Assembly: GCF_025244825.1 (NCBI RefSeq)
Contig: NZ_CP104263.1
Location: 1,612,001-1,676,000 of the forward strand
Length of the DNA: 64,000 bases
DNA from: Arthrobacter jinronghuae
GTDB taxonomy: Bacteria; Actinomycetota; Actinomycetes; Actinomycetales; Micrococcaceae
Reading direction: 5' to 3'
Shown: positions 36,677-45,878 of the stretch, piece by piece
Layout: the number at the start of each line of letters is the position of its first letter
Numbering within the stretch: position 1 is the first letter of the stretch
Made by a program: the position numbers and the translations under genes
The notes under the pieces: generated by a model
The model's database searches: none
The model's input: only the letters and a program-made list of their open reading frames with translations
Told to the model about the DNA's origin: nothing

Positions 36677-37183
36677 TCATCCGGCGCCTCCGCGGCGCCG
36701 CCGGCGGTGCAGGGAATGTGCCGGCGCGAGTGCACCTGCAGCACCTAGTGCTCCTGGAGCGGGCGCCTCCGGCGGAAGGCGCAGCGCCAGCACGACGACG
36801 GTGGCACCGATTCCAACGAACACAGCCTCCAACGGCTGAAACTCAATGAACGCCATCTCCCAAGCCTCCAAACCGATGAGGGTCAACCCGGCCGCCAGAG
36901 AAACCCGCCGCGCAGCCCGGTGGCGTCGAAAGTGCAGCATCCCAGCGGCTAGGTAACCGCCGCCGCAACCCATGGCAAGGAGAAGGCCCGGAAGCCGCCA
37001 GTCCCGAAACGGCGTCCGTCGCAGCACGGACGGATCAGCGTGCAGGAAAGCGCCATCGGGGCGCAGGGCCAGAAGGATGCCGCCACCAAGGGCTGCCCCG
37101 GCCGTGCCGAACTCCAGTCCCATCAAAGCCCGTTCTTCAGACGAATAAGCTGAGGCGCCTACCCCGTCCCGCTGCCGCGTCAT
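36677..37183 (-). CDS. Small integral membrane protein, unknown
   Basis: A 168-residue protein with about four hydrophobic segments ('GTAGAALGGGILLAL', 'LPGLLLAMGCGGGYLAAGM', 'VSLAAGLTLIGLEAWEMAF', 'AVFVGIGATVVVLAL') and a basic C-terminal tail 'SLHRRRRRGGAG'. I do not recognise the family. ATG 37183 is taken as the start since the frame upstream lacks protein-like composition. It is divergent from zapE with 154 bases between them. Confidence 0.6.
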   Translation of the reverse strand: MTRQRDGVGASAYSSEERALMGLEFGTAGAALGGGILLALRPDGAFLHADPSVLRRTPFRDWRLPGLLLAMGCGGGYLAAGMLHFRRHRAARRVSLAAGLTLIGLEAWEMAFIEFQPLEAVFVGIGATVVVLALRLPPEAPAPGALGAAGALAPAHSLHRRRRRGGAG

Positions 37184-37337
37184 GCTCAGACTATGGACCG
37201 CAGACACAGCTGCAGTCCACTGGCAACAGTTCCAAATTCCCGGACGCGTTGGCGTATCGTTGCGAGGGCGGCAGAACGCCGCAGAACCGGCACGTATGGT
37301 GCCGGATGCAGGCATCAAACGGACGGAAAAGCGCGCA

Positions 37338-38375
37338 GTGGCACAACTCGAGCACCTGACAGAACGGACTCCCCAGGTATCGGTGGATGAACTGCTGCAG
37401 GGATTCTTCCCCTCGCCCCGGTTCGGCAGCGTGTCCTTCGATTCCTACCGCCCCGATCCCGAACAGCCCTCCCAGGCCAAAGCCGTGGGCGCGATGCGTT
37501 CCTTCGCGGCCGACGTCGACACCCCGGAGCCGAGCGGCCTGCGGAAGTTCTTTGGCGGCAAGAAGCCCGAAACCAAGGCCGGGTTCTACCTGGATGGCGG
37601 ATTCGGCGTCGGCAAGACCCACCTGTTGGCCTCGCTCTGGCACGCCGTGGAAGGGCCCAAGGCCTTCGGCACGTTCGTGGAGTACACCAACCTCGTGGGT
37701 GCACTCACCTTCCGCAAGACCGTGGATGCGCTGAGCGCCTACAAGCTGGTCTGCATTGACGAATTCGAGCTCGACGATCCGGGCGACACGGTGCTGATGT
37801 CCCGCCTGATGCGCGAACTGGCCGACGCCGGCGTGAAGCTTGCGGCTACGTCCAACACCCTGCCGGGTTCCTTGGGTGAGGGCCGCTTTGCCGCCGTCGA
37901 CTTCCAGCGCGAGATCCAGGTGCTGGCGGATCAGTTCGACGTCGTCCGCATCGACGGTGAGGACTACCGCCACCGCGGTCTGCCCGAGTCGCCGCAGCCG
38001 CTGCAGGACGGGGAACTGGAAGCCCGGATGGAAACCGAATTCTCCGGCCGGACCGTCGCTGTTGATGACTTCTCCGAACTCATCAACCACCTTTCCCAGG
38101 TCCACCCGAGCCGGTACCGGCAGCTGCTCGACGGAGTGGAAGCCGTTGCCTGGCACAACGTGCAGACCATCACCGAACAGTCCGTGGCGCTGCGCTTTGT
38201 GGTGCTCGCTGACCGGCTGTACGACAAAGACGTGCCGATCCTGGCCAGCGGGGTGCCGTTCGATCAGCTGTTCACCAAGGAAATGATGGCGGGCGGGTAC
38301 ATGAAGAAGTACTTCCGCGCCGTCTCCCGCCTGACTGCGCTGGCCCGCGAAGGCCAGACCGGAGAAGCGTCGTAG
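37338..38375 (+). CDS. zapE: Cell division protein ZapE / AFG1-like ATPase
   Basis: A 345-residue AAA-type ATPase of the AFG1/ZapE family. Walker A is 'GGFGVGKT' (residues 87-94), Walker B 'LVCIDEFELDD' (Asp141/Glu142), and 'ATSNTLP' is the sensor-1 loop. In E. coli ZapE modulates the Z ring; the role in actinobacteria is less clear. I chose GTG 37338, preceded by GGAAAAG, giving the start 'MAQLEHLTERTPQVSVDELL'; ATG 37296 upstream is possible. A strong terminator follows. Confidence 0.88.
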   Translation: MAQLEHLTERTPQVSVDELLQGFFPSPRFGSVSFDSYRPDPEQPSQAKAVGAMRSFAADVDTPEPSGLRKFFGGKKPETKAGFYLDGGFGVGKTHLLASLWHAVEGPKAFGTFVEYTNLVGALTFRKTVDALSAYKLVCIDEFELDDPGDTVLMSRLMRELADAGVKLAATSNTLPGSLGEGRFAAVDFQREIQVLADQFDVVRIDGEDYRHRGLPESPQPLQDGELEARMETEFSGRTVAVDDFSELINHLSQVHPSRYRQLLDGVEAVAWHNVQTITEQSVALRFVVLADRLYDKDVPILASGVPFDQLFTKEMMAGGYMKKYFRAVSRLTALAREGQTGEAS

Positions 38376-38395
38376 GACTGCTCCTTTAAACGGCG

Positions 38396-38436
38396 GAAGC
38401 GCCGGTGCCGCCTCTCGGCGGGACCGGCGCTTCTTT
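38396..38436 (+). terminator. Rho-independent terminator after zapE
   Basis: GAAGCGCCGGT (38396-38406) pairs perfectly with ACCGGCGCTTC (38423-38433) and TTT follows at 38434-38436. Inner GCCG/CGGC can also pair. It also lies beyond the end of the convergent antitoxin-like gene. Confidence 0.8.
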
Positions 38437-38455
38437 GTCGTGCTCTTGGGGCTGG

Positions 38456-38710
38456 TTAGGCCGGAGGCGTCTGCTCGGGACCGTTGCCGGTACCCGGCTC
38501 CAGGTTGCGGTTGGTCTTGTCAACTGCTTCCGAGGCCTTGCTCTGGAAGCCATCGATCTTGCTGGAGTACTTGCCGCCGGTCTTCTGGTCGACGAAGTTT
38601 CCCGCCTGATCGATGCCGCCCTTGATCTTGTCGGCATTCTGTCCGACAAGTCCGGTGGCCTTTTCCTTCAGCTCACCGGCCCTGCCCTTGAGCTCGTCAA
38701 ATACAGACAC
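38456..38710 (-). CDS. MT0933/Rv0909-like antitoxin family protein
   Basis: An 84-residue Lys/Gly/Asp-rich protein: 'FDELKGRAGELKEKATGLVG', 'NADKIKGGIDQAGNFVDQKT'. It matches the MT0933-like antitoxin family (Rv0909 of M. tuberculosis), though many members have no toxin and resemble CsbD-type stress proteins. No toxin gene is next to it. The start is GTG 38710 and the ribosome-binding site is extreme: 15 bases (38711-38725) complementary to the 3' tail of 16S rRNA, with AGGAGG six bases from the start, so strong expression is expected. Confidence 0.75.
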   Translation of the reverse strand: MSVFDELKGRAGELKEKATGLVGQNADKIKGGIDQAGNFVDQKTGGKYSSKIDGFQSKASEAVDKTNRNLEPGTGNGPEQTPPA

Positions 38711-38813
38711 GGATCACCTCCTTTCACAGGGGAAACCCGCTCGTTTCCCGTTCCCCACAATCGTAGGACTGCAAGGGGATGGAGGAAAGGGCTTTCTCTG
38801 CAGGCATACTCGC

Positions 38814-40070
38814 CTATTCCTCCGACTCGTCGCCGCGGACACCGTCACCCGAGTGCCGGTCAGCTCCTCCGTGGTGGTGATGGTACCCGCCGCAGTTGTC
38901 GTCCAGCTCGATCCGGATGATGCTGCCGGTCGCCGGGGCCGGCTCAGCCGGAGGCTCCGCAGCTGGCGGTGCCTCGGGGTCTGGGCCGGTCGGTAGTCCG
39001 GCAAGAGCATCCACTGACGCATACAGGGCATCACCCCGCAGTTCCAGGGCAGCAGGTTGGTTTGCTTCCAGGAACAGTTGGGGGGTATCCGAGCCGGACG
39101 GTACCACCGAGATCCGGTTAGCGAACAGCTCCGCCACGAAGATATCGCCGTTGTCGTTTACGGCCAGACCGGTGGCCCCGACGAAGCCGGTCGCCACGAG
39201 TTCCGGTTCGAGAGTGGCCGGGTCGATCCGGAAGACTGATCCCGTGGGGCCTCCTTCGGGGCTTCCGGGCAGCGAGGTCACGTACAGAGCGCCGTCGGGA
39301 CCGCGTTCGACGTCGGTCGGTACCGGTTCCGCGTTGTAGGCCAGTCCCACTGCGCAATCCGGCCAGCCGATCCCGGCGGGTACGGTCACGGGGATGGGCG
39401 GTAGCACCGCGACCGTGGCGATGTCGCCGTCGTCGCTTACCTGGATGAGGGCGTTCATTCCTGCGTCCGCCACAATGGTCCCGCCGAACCGCCCGGGAAG
39501 GGAAGCCGCCGGGTTTGAGTCCGGCAGCCCGGTGTAGGGCGACGCGGGTATGCCTTCCGGCAACTGTGCCGCGCATTCGGCGGGAAGCGCCTCCTCGAAG
39601 CCGTAGGTGTTGATGCTGTCCGGGTTTTCTGCGAATTCGTAAGCAGAAATATCCGCAATCGTTTCGATGGTGCCGTCCCGGTCAACCGACTGCAGCAAGG
39701 TGATGTTGGCTACCGGGTCGTTGGTTCCGGCACCGGTAGCAACTGTGTAATAAGTAGCTCCACGGTCGCGGGAAACGGAACCGGGGGAATAGCCTTCGGG
39801 CGCCGTTGCGAGAACCTCGGGTTCCCCGCCGTCAGTGATGCGGGTCAGGAGCGTAGTGAATGATTGGGCTACGTCGAGGGTGCCGCCACGACCGACGGCG
39901 AAACTCAAGGGACCGAGCAGCCCCTCGGCAACGGTGGTCACTTCCCCGGCAACAGGTGCGGGTGAGGGTGATGGTGGGTGGTGCCGTCCGCCGGCGGTCG
40001 CAGGTGAGGCTGCGAGCCCCAGCGCTGCGGTTGCGGCAAGAACGGCGAGGGCAGGTGATGATTTCTTCAC
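38814..40070 (-). CDS. ScyD/ScyE family secreted beta-propeller-like protein
   Basis: A 418-residue exported protein. The signal peptide '[20 protein letters not shown]' ends near 'ASPATA'. The rest has repeated blades such as '[20 protein letters not shown]', '[17 protein letters not shown]' and '[20 protein letters not shown]', matching the ScyD/ScyE family (NHL-like). A Pro/Ala/Glu linker and a His-rich tail ('[17 protein letters not shown]') follow. GTG 40070 has GAGGAG ahead. Family members outside cyanobacteria have no known function. Confidence 0.8.
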   Translation of the reverse strand: MKKSSPALAVLAATAALGLAASPATAGGRHHPPSPSPAPVAGEVTTVAEGLLGPLSFAVGRGGTLDVAQSFTTLLTRITDGGEPEVLATAPEGYSPGSVSRDRGATYYTVATGAGTNDPVANITLLQSVDRDGTIETIADISAYEFAENPDSINTYGFEEALPAECAAQLPEGIPASPYTGLPDSNPAASLPGRFGGTIVADAGMNALIQVSDDGDIATVAVLPPIPVTVPAGIGWPDCAVGLAYNAEPVPTDVERGPDGALYVTSLPGSPEGGPTGSVFRIDPATLEPELVATGFVGATGLAVNDNGDIFVAELFANRISVVPSGSDTPQLFLEANQPAALELRGDALYASVDALAGLPTGPDPEAPPAAEPPAEPAPATGSIIRIELDDNCGGYHHHHGGADRHSGDGVRGDESEE

Positions 40071-40424
40071 GGTGATCTCCTCAGCATTGGTGCGGTGCAA
40101 TGCGAGACTCGCCTCTTGGCCTCCCGTGGATCCCGGCCACGCCCCCGGCCAAGGCATACAAAGCCTAGGGGCGGCTGGGTTCTGCGAACACGTAGTTTTG
40201 GCACATGCCCCGGCTCGGCGTTCAGAAAAACCAAGTAGTCGACGGGGTGTGTAAGCGAGTAATTTTTCGTGGCGCCGCCGTCGCTGCCCGGATGGACGCT
40301 GCCACCGTCTCGGTCGCCGCGGCAATCAAACCAGCGGGCGTGGCTGCGTAGATTGCCCGGGTCTTCGTGGTGGACTGGCGTCGATCCTGCACTACCGCCC
40401 CGACGCGATAAATGAGGACCCTCG
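40071..40424. other. Divergent intergenic region, ScyD-like / CPBP protease
   Basis: These 354 bases hold the 5' leaders of two divergent genes. CTTGGCC (40115-40121) and GGCCAAG (40147-40153) form an inverted pair in the leader of the ScyD-like gene. No sure promoter hexamers and no convincing small gene were found; short frames here are Ala-rich by composition. Confidence 0.5.
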
Positions 40425-41357
40425 ATGCCTGCACGCACACCGACTGCAGTGACGCCGTCTCAACTGCCGGACCAGACGCGACAACCGATTCCGCGGGGAC
40501 ACGCACTTCGGGCTGCGGTCCTTGGATGGGTGTTCCTCGGCATCGGCCTTGGCACGGCCATAGGGGTCGCCGAAGCCCTCGGCCGGGCTTTTGGCTGGGG
40601 ACGGCTGACCGAAGTCCTGCTGCAGGCAGTCCTGATGACCGCCGTCGTGGTGCCGGGCATTGTGCTGCTGCGTCGGCGGCTGGACCACCGCAGCCTGAAG
40701 GGACTCGGCCTCAGCAGGTCAGCCGCCCGGCCACTGGCTCTGGGTGTGGCTGTGGGTGCACTCACCGGCCTTCTCGTCTGGGTACCCGCCGGCCAGGCCG
40801 GATGGATACGGGTGGAAGAGCTCGACGTCGCAGCTTTCCTGGGTTTCCTGCTCCTGAACGGCGTGGTGCTGGCCCTTTATGAGGCGCTTCCGGAGGAACT
40901 TGCCCTGCGCGGGTATGTCTGGACGAACCTGCGGGACGGCTGGGGGCTGGCGGTTGCGACGCTGGTGACCACTGCGTTGTTCCCATTCGTAGGAGTGGTG
41001 GTGGGACCGGTGCGGTGGGCGATCACCACGGTGCTCGGAGGCGACGGAGGAGGCATCGAGGTGTTCCCGGCGGGCAACGACCCCGTTGTCTACATCGTGC
41101 AGCTGGTGCTGTTCGGGCTGGCACTGGTGGCGGCCCGGCGCATCCCCGTGCCCGGCGCGTTGTTGGTGGCGGTCGCGTTCCACTGGACGCAGCTGACCGT
41201 CACCCGCACCATTCTCGGGGGAACGGGATGGCTCGAATCAGGATGGACCATCACCTGGGTTGAACCGGATGCGATCGCCCTGGTCTTGGTGCACATCATC
41301 CTTGCCGGCGTTGTCTTCATAGCCGTACGCCGGCGGCTGCAGCGCCGGGCGGGCTGA
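40425..41357 (+). CDS. CPBP family intramembrane glutamic endopeptidase
   Basis: A 310-residue membrane protein with about eight helices. The catalytic motif EExxxR is present as 'LPEELALRGYVW' (Glu157, Glu158, Arg162), and a later 'VAFHWTQLTVTR' supplies the conserved His. CPBP/Abi proteases cleave substrates within the membrane (prenylated proteins, bacteriocin-immunity and regulatory roles are known). The substrate here is unknown. GAGGA lies before ATG. Confidence 0.85.
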   Translation: MPARTPTAVTPSQLPDQTRQPIPRGHALRAAVLGWVFLGIGLGTAIGVAEALGRAFGWGRLTEVLLQAVLMTAVVVPGIVLLRRRLDHRSLKGLGLSRSAARPLALGVAVGALTGLLVWVPAGQAGWIRVEELDVAAFLGFLLLNGVVLALYEALPEELALRGYVWTNLRDGWGLAVATLVTTALFPFVGVVVGPVRWAITTVLGGDGGGIEVFPAGNDPVVYIVQLVLFGLALVAARRIPVPGALLVAVAFHWTQLTVTRTILGGTGWLESGWTITWVEPDAIALVLVHIILAGVVFIAVRRRLQRRAG

Positions 41358-41377
41358 CGAGGCGCAAGCAGGCGCTA

Positions 41378-42235
41378 TCAGCGGGCCCAGGAGCGCATCG
41401 TTTCGATCAGCGGCTCGGTAGGCCGCCCGATGAGTTTGGACAGCTCACCGGGTGCCGGGGCCAACGCACCGTCGCGCATGTTGGCATTGAGCGTACCCAG
41501 GAAGCCCGCGGTCACCTCATCAATTCCGAGGCCGATCAACTGCTTCTGTTCCTCCTCCGGAGTCAGGACCTCGTAGCGCACCGGGGTTTCAAGCACCTCC
41601 TGCGAGGCCGCAGCGAACTCCGTGTAAGTCCAGGCTCTATCGCCCGACAGTTCATAGGCCTTGCCTTCGTGGCCTGGCGTGCTGAGCACGACGGCGGCTG
41701 CCTCGGCATAGTCCCGGCGCGGCGCGCTGGCAATGCGCCCTGAACCCACACTGTTGGCGACGACGCCGGTCTGGCGCGCGGCGTCGAACTCCTGCCGGTG
41801 GTTTTCCGTATACCAGCCGTGGCGCAGGAAGGTCGTTGGAAGGCCGGATGCGGTGATGAGTTCCTCGGTTGCCCGATGCTCCGGAGCGAGGGCGAGCACC
41901 GTCGTCGGCGCATTAAGGACCGACGTGTAGACAAGGTGGCTGACGCCGGCGTCCCGCGCTGCCTCGATTGCGTTTGCGTGCTGAGCAACGCGGCGTCCCG
42001 GTTCACTCATGGAAATGAGTAGAACCTTTTCGACGCCGTCCAGCACACCCGCTGTGGTGGCGGCGTCGTTGAGGTCAACCCGTGCCGTACGCAGGCCGCG
42101 GCCGGCGAGCTCAGCCAGCCGGTCCTGGTTCCGGCCCAAGGCTAGGACATCGCCCGGCGCGACACCGCGTCCGATCAGGGAGTCAATGACGAGGCCGCCG
42201 AGTTGTCCGGTCGCGCCGAAGATGGCAATGGTCAC
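41378..42235 (-). CDS. NmrA-like NAD(P)H:quinone oxidoreductase (QorB/YtfG type)
   Basis: A 285-residue atypical SDR. The dinucleotide loop is 'IAIFGATGQLGGLVIDSL', with 'LVYTSVLNAPTTVLALAPEH' and 'TFLRHGWYTENH' as in QorB. It probably reduces quinones with NADPH. The start is GTG 42235 after AGGAACC. Such genes are often next to a HxlR regulator, but none is here; it is convergent with the CPBP gene. Confidence 0.85.
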   Translation of the reverse strand: MTIAIFGATGQLGGLVIDSLIGRGVAPGDVLALGRNQDRLAELAGRGLRTARVDLNDAATTAGVLDGVEKVLLISMSEPGRRVAQHANAIEAARDAGVSHLVYTSVLNAPTTVLALAPEHRATEELITASGLPTTFLRHGWYTENHRQEFDAARQTGVVANSVGSGRIASAPRRDYAEAAAVVLSTPGHEGKAYELSGDRAWTYTEFAAASQEVLETPVRYEVLTPEEEQKQLIGLGIDEVTAGFLGTLNANMRDGALAPAPGELSKLIGRPTEPLIETMRSWAR

Positions 42236-42348
42236 GGAAGGTTCCTTTCAGGTGGGCCCGCGGGAGTGGTGAAAGACTATGCCCGGACCGGCTGGGTCAC
42301 CAGCGAGTCAGGTGCGGTAACGGGACACGTCGGACGCGGCAGGACGGG

Positions 42349-43029
42349 TCAGAGCCAGGGGTAGCCATCCGGGTCTTTCAGGGCTTTCACGTCGACCTCC
42401 GCCGCGTCGTGTTTCCGTACCTTCCCCATGAAGGGAAAATCCGCCGGTACGACAGCGACTTTCGCGAGAGGCCGCACAGGAGACGGTGATGCCCAATGGG
42501 GCTCCTCGATGACATGCCGCCCGAGACGTTCACGCGGCTGGCGGGAAAATCCCTTCCGGGGCAGAACATATACGGTTCCGTTCCGCCACAGGGGAGCCAT
42601 CGCATTTCCCGGGGAGACCGAGAAGAAATAGTGCATTCCACTGGTGGCTCCGTTGTGCCGGACAAACTGGAGCGCGCTGTTGAGGAACCTCAGGCCCGGC
42701 TGGGGGCGGCTGACCACCGCATAGAAAATCGGCCAGATCCCGTCACCGGCGGCATAAACGGCCTTCTGTTTACTGAAGTCATCGGGGGAGTAGTCAACGG
42801 GTGTCCGCGGTTCAAACACTTCAATTCCCGGGCCCGGTGACCCGTGAAGCAGGTACCCGAAGGAATGGACCAGCCGGTCCAGGAAAACCCAGACAGGGAG
42901 CCCCGGCGGCGGCTGGACCCATCCGCCATCGGCGGTGTGAACGGATGCCGCCGCTGCCTCAAGATCGGATTCGGCAACGCGATCTCCCAGCGGTGGCCGC
43001 GGCAGCCAGTACGGTTCGATGTCCTCCAT
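42349..43029 (-). CDS. Hypothetical protein, unrecognised
   Basis: A 226-residue soluble protein rich in Pro, Trp, Phe and His ('IEPYWLPRPPLGDRV', 'FYAVVSRPQPGLRFLNSAL', 'HNGATSGMHYFFSVSPGNAM', 'LWRNGTVYVLPRKGF'). No known motif, signal peptide or membrane segment is visible. Composition and codon use are those of the neighbours, so it looks real. It is divergent from the VOC gene. Confidence 0.6.
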   Translation of the reverse strand: MEDIEPYWLPRPPLGDRVAESDLEAAAASVHTADGGWVQPPPGLPVWVFLDRLVHSFGYLLHGSPGPGIEVFEPRTPVDYSPDDFSKQKAVYAAGDGIWPIFYAVVSRPQPGLRFLNSALQFVRHNGATSGMHYFFSVSPGNAMAPLWRNGTVYVLPRKGFSRQPRERLGRHVIEEPHWASPSPVRPLAKVAVVPADFPFMGKVRKHDAAEVDVKALKDPDGYPWL

Positions 43030-43130
43030 GGCGTCACCCTAGACCGAACCGATGTGCGCAGCGGTCAGCAGGAGCCCGGAAGGACCACTGCGCCCTGTTC
43101 GCGAGCTGGACCGAGGCGCAGAATAAGGGC

Positions 43131-43715
43131 ATGCCTCCGCAAGTCATTCCGATGCTGCCGTGCGCGGACATTGACGAGATAGCCGCCTTCTTTTCCGCGA
43201 TGGCGTTCCAGGTCCGGTACCGGCAGATTAAGCCGAACCCCTACCTGGCACTGGAAGGATACGGTTTTCCGTTGCACTACTACGTGCTGGAGGGGCACCG
43301 CGCCGAAGAATCACACAGCACCTGCGGGATCCTGGTGCCGGACACGGGAGCGCTCTTTGACTCGTTTGCAGCAGGTCTGCAGGCTGCCTACGGCAAGCTG
43401 CCGATTTCGGGCTATCCCCGCGTCACCCGCCCGCGGAGGCGCACGAATGCGGATGGGAGGACCGGATTCAGCCTGATCGATCCGGCGGGAAACTGGATTC
43501 GAATCATGAACGAGGGCCCGGTTCCGCAGGCTGAGACAGAGTCCTCGCCCCTTGGCCGCAGCCTGGACAACGCCGTAGTCCTCGCTGACAGCAAGGGCGA
43601 TACGGCCCAGGCCGCCAAGATCCTCTCGGGTGCCATCCGTCGCGCCGATGCCGCGGACCCCGGCATGCCCGCTGCCCGTGAGTTCCTGGCCGAGCTGGAA
43701 GAACGGATGCGATAG
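43131..43715 (+). CDS. VOC (glyoxalase/bleomycin resistance) family protein
   Basis: A 194-residue protein. The first 130 residues match a bleomycin-resistance-type VOC domain: 'VIPMLPCADIDEIAAFFSAM', 'FQVRYRQIKPNPYLALEGYG', 'GILVPDTGALFDSFAAGL' and 'GFSLIDPAGNWIRIM'. The last 60 residues are helical ('NAVVLADSKGDTAQAAKILS'), resembling a short repeat helix pair. It may bind a bleomycin-like compound or be a metal enzyme; acidic metal ligands are not complete. The frame is open far upstream, but ATG 43131 gives the domain start. Confidence 0.8.
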   Translation: MPPQVIPMLPCADIDEIAAFFSAMAFQVRYRQIKPNPYLALEGYGFPLHYYVLEGHRAEESHSTCGILVPDTGALFDSFAAGLQAAYGKLPISGYPRVTRPRRRTNADGRTGFSLIDPAGNWIRIMNEGPVPQAETESSPLGRSLDNAVVLADSKGDTAQAAKILSGAIRRADAADPGMPAAREFLAELEERMR

Positions 43716-43797
43716 GCGGCTGCACCTCGGGGCGGCAGGGAAATGGGGTAGCGTTCCCTAATCAGGACCGCCCGTGGAAACGATGAGGGGGAAAGCC

Positions 43798-44280
43798 ATG
43801 GCGCCGCAGGCACCGGCAAGCAGTGTCAGGTTCGTGGAACGTTCGCCCGGATGGCTTCGGTGGGGAGGCGGTGCCTTTCTTGCGGCCGTCGGGGCCGCGT
43901 TGGCGGGTGGGGCAGCTGTCGAGTCGGTCTGGCATCTGTATGTAGCCGCCGCAGCGTTCCTGCTCGCTGCCGGCTGGTGGTGTTTCGTTGCGCGGATTAC
44001 GGTCTCGGTGGACCAGCAGGCCGTCACCCTGAGAGGTCCCCTGTGGAAGCGCACCATTCAGCGCCAAAACGTGCAGGACATCATGGTGGCCAAAGACAAC
44101 GGGCAGAACACCGGACTCGTGAACTGGCCGGTGACGCGGCACGGACGCGGCTCCCTGACGAGACTGAATATGGGCGGCGCCGGTGCTGTCACGTTCTCCG
44201 ACGCCGGTGGCCACCGCTACCAGGTGGTGCTGGCTGATCTCGCGTCCGCTGAACAGATGGCACTGGCCATCGGAAACTGA
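43798..44280 (+). CDS. PH-like membrane protein, unknown
   Basis: A 160-residue protein with two adjacent hydrophobic segments (about residues 20-65, '[20 protein letters not shown]') followed by a soluble part resembling a bacterial PH domain ('[20 protein letters not shown]', '[20 protein letters not shown]'). Proteins of this design are common in actinobacteria and unstudied. ATG 43798 follows GAGGGGGA. It is 40 bases upstream of the SRPBCC gene and may be co-transcribed with it. Confidence 0.65.
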   Translation: MAPQAPASSVRFVERSPGWLRWGGGAFLAAVGAALAGGAAVESVWHLYVAAAAFLLAAGWWCFVARITVSVDQQAVTLRGPLWKRTIQRQNVQDIMVAKDNGQNTGLVNWPVTRHGRGSLTRLNMGGAGAVTFSDAGGHRYQVVLADLASAEQMALAIGN

Positions 44281-44319
44281 TCCGTGCGGCACGCGTATCC
44301 GTATGCCACAATCTTCGAC

Positions 44320-44817
44320 ATGCCGCTCACCTCTGTATCAACCGCCGACGGTTCGCTTCTGATTTCCTGGGCGTTTTCCGCCCCGGCACAAGCCGTGTGG
44401 GCGGGGTTCACTGACGCCGCCCTTTTGTCCCAGTGGCTGGGCCGTTCCCTTGAATGCGAGGCTCGGACCGGCGGAACAATCGTCGTCGACCATAGCGGAG
44501 GCTACTTGTCGCGCAGCGTCATTACTGACATGGACGAGCCTCGCCGGTTGGCCACGAGCTGGGAGTTCCCCGAGGAACCCGAGTCGCGGATCAGCATCCG
44601 GCTGGGTGACACGGAGGCGGGGGCGGTGATGGACTTCGTGCACTACGGTCTGGGGACCCTCGTCGATTCCTACGGCCCCGGCTGGATTACCCACCTCGTG
44701 TATTTGGAAGCCGCCGTCGCCGGCGCCGCCATTCCTGCCGCACAGTTCTGGCCGCTGCATTCCACTTTTGAGACGTTGTATACCGCAAGCGTGGCAGCGG
44801 ACGCGGTCACGGGCTGA
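44320..44817 (+). CDS. SRPBCC (AHSA1-type) domain protein
   Basis: A 165-residue helix-grip protein: 'FSAPAQAVWAGFTDAALLSQ' then WLGRS at the start, 'GTIVVDHSGGYLSRSVITDM' in the sheet and 'GPGWITHLVYLEAAVAG' in the last helix. The family binds small hydrophobic ligands or acts as Hsp90 co-chaperone-like modules. ATG 44320 is the likely start; GTG 44284 is possible and neither has a good ribosome-binding site. Its end overlaps the convergent GNAT gene by 11 bases. Confidence 0.78.
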   Translation: MPLTSVSTADGSLLISWAFSAPAQAVWAGFTDAALLSQWLGRSLECEARTGGTIVVDHSGGYLSRSVITDMDEPRRLATSWEFPEEPESRISIRLGDTEAGAVMDFVHYGLGTLVDSYGPGWITHLVYLEAAVAGAAIPAAQFWPLHSTFETLYTASVAADAVTG

Positions 44818-45784
44818 CGGTTTCCTTCTGCAGGATGATTTCCGTCTCCACGGGCGTGAAACCCAGCGCGGAGTTGATGGAACGCATCCAGACATTTCGG
44901 TCATCGCTGCTGGTCCGGACCCTATGCACATTGCCGGATTCGACAGCCCGGTGCAGGGACGCCAACTTCACGGCTGCTCCGAGGCCGTGGCCGCGGTGGC
45001 CGGAGACGACGAGCGTTCCTTCAATCTGTGCCGGCCGTTCAGCATCGGCTGCCGCTACCAAGCAGGTCCAGGCCGCAACCTTTCCGGCAGCGTCCACGGC
45101 TATGGACTCGAACACCGTGGAACCCTGAGCGACCCACAGGGCCAGCTCATCGGCATATTCATCGGGCGATACCGGTATCTCACCCCAGCCGAGCTCGCCG
45201 TTGGGCGCCTCGGCATCGACCAGGCCCTTGATCTGGCCTACCTGTTCGCGGAACCGCTCCGGGACGCCGTTGACGTGCGTTGAGATTTCGTAGCCGGGCG
45301 CCGTCGTCGGACTCGCTAGCTGCATATCCCGGAGATCAAGTTCCACGACGGTTTCAGTGGTTGCCTGGGAATAGCCCAAAGGAGAGGCGAAGGCCCGCGT
45401 GAGCGCGTCAATCTCGCTTGTGCTGGACCGGTAAGCGCTTGCCACGAACCTCGCCGTCGACGCCGGACTGGCGTCTTCCGCCGCACGGGCCAATGCCGAA
45501 CCAATCCCTGCATTTTGGTGGGCGGGGTCGACCCAAACGAATATCCATGTGGTGTCCGGAGTGTCGGTTGAATTCATACCGGCCGCGAAACCAATTAGCG
45601 TGGTCCCGTTCCAAACTCCGAGGAGATGGTTCCGCCATCCGTTAGGCGTGCGCCAGCCGAGAATGCGTGATTCCCTGCTGAGAGGAATCCAGCCGGGCCT
45701 TACGCTTTGGTTTGCCACGCATTCAACGCGGTAGGCCTCGGACATAGCGCGGTCATCATTGATGTCCAGCGGGCGGATTTCCAT
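44807..45784 (-). CDS. Tandem GNAT N-acetyltransferase
   Basis: A 325-residue protein with two GNAT folds, as in mycothiol synthase relatives. The first acetyl-CoA loop is 'VDPAHQNAGIGSALARAAED' and the second 'VVSGHRGHGLGAAVKLASLH'. Only the second keeps the full Q/RxxGxG/A pattern. 'MRSINSALGFTPVE' closes the second domain. The substrate is unknown. ATG 45784 is preferred to GTG 45793. Confidence 0.85.
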   Translation of the reverse strand: MEIRPLDINDDRAMSEAYRVECVANQSVRPGWIPLSRESRILGWRTPNGWRNHLLGVWNGTTLIGFAAGMNSTDTPDTTWIFVWVDPAHQNAGIGSALARAAEDASPASTARFVASAYRSSTSEIDALTRAFASPLGYSQATTETVVELDLRDMQLASPTTAPGYEISTHVNGVPERFREQVGQIKGLVDAEAPNGELGWGEIPVSPDEYADELALWVAQGSTVFESIAVDAAGKVAAWTCLVAAADAERPAQIEGTLVVSGHRGHGLGAAVKLASLHRAVESGNVHRVRTSSDDRNVWMRSINSALGFTPVETEIILQKETVSP

Positions 45785-45802
45785 AGGCCACACTCTAAGC
45801 AG

Positions 45803-45847
45803 TTAAAACAATTCCGGCACGGAGCTCAAAGAGCGCCGCGCCGGAAT
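45803..45847 (-). terminator. Intrinsic terminator after the small membrane protein gene
   Basis: ATTCCGGC (45811-45818) and GCCGGAAT (45840-45847) form the outer stem, with GCTC/GAGC inside. On the minus strand the stem is followed by TGTTTTAA (45810-45803). Confidence 0.75.
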
Positions 45848-45878
45848 AAGTGTCCGGCACAAGGCCGGAAAACGCTGG

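Noticed and set aside
38711..38725. Fragment of 16S rRNA 3' end
   Set aside because: The 15-base match to the 16S tail is explained as an extended Shine-Dalgarno on the opposite strand, in the right place before a GTG start; no flanking rRNA sequence exists.
40222..40506. Small minus-strand gene of 94 residues between ScyD-like and CPBP genes
   Set aside because: Ala/Thr-rich composition, overlap with the start of the CPBP gene and lack of a ribosome-binding site make it unlikely.
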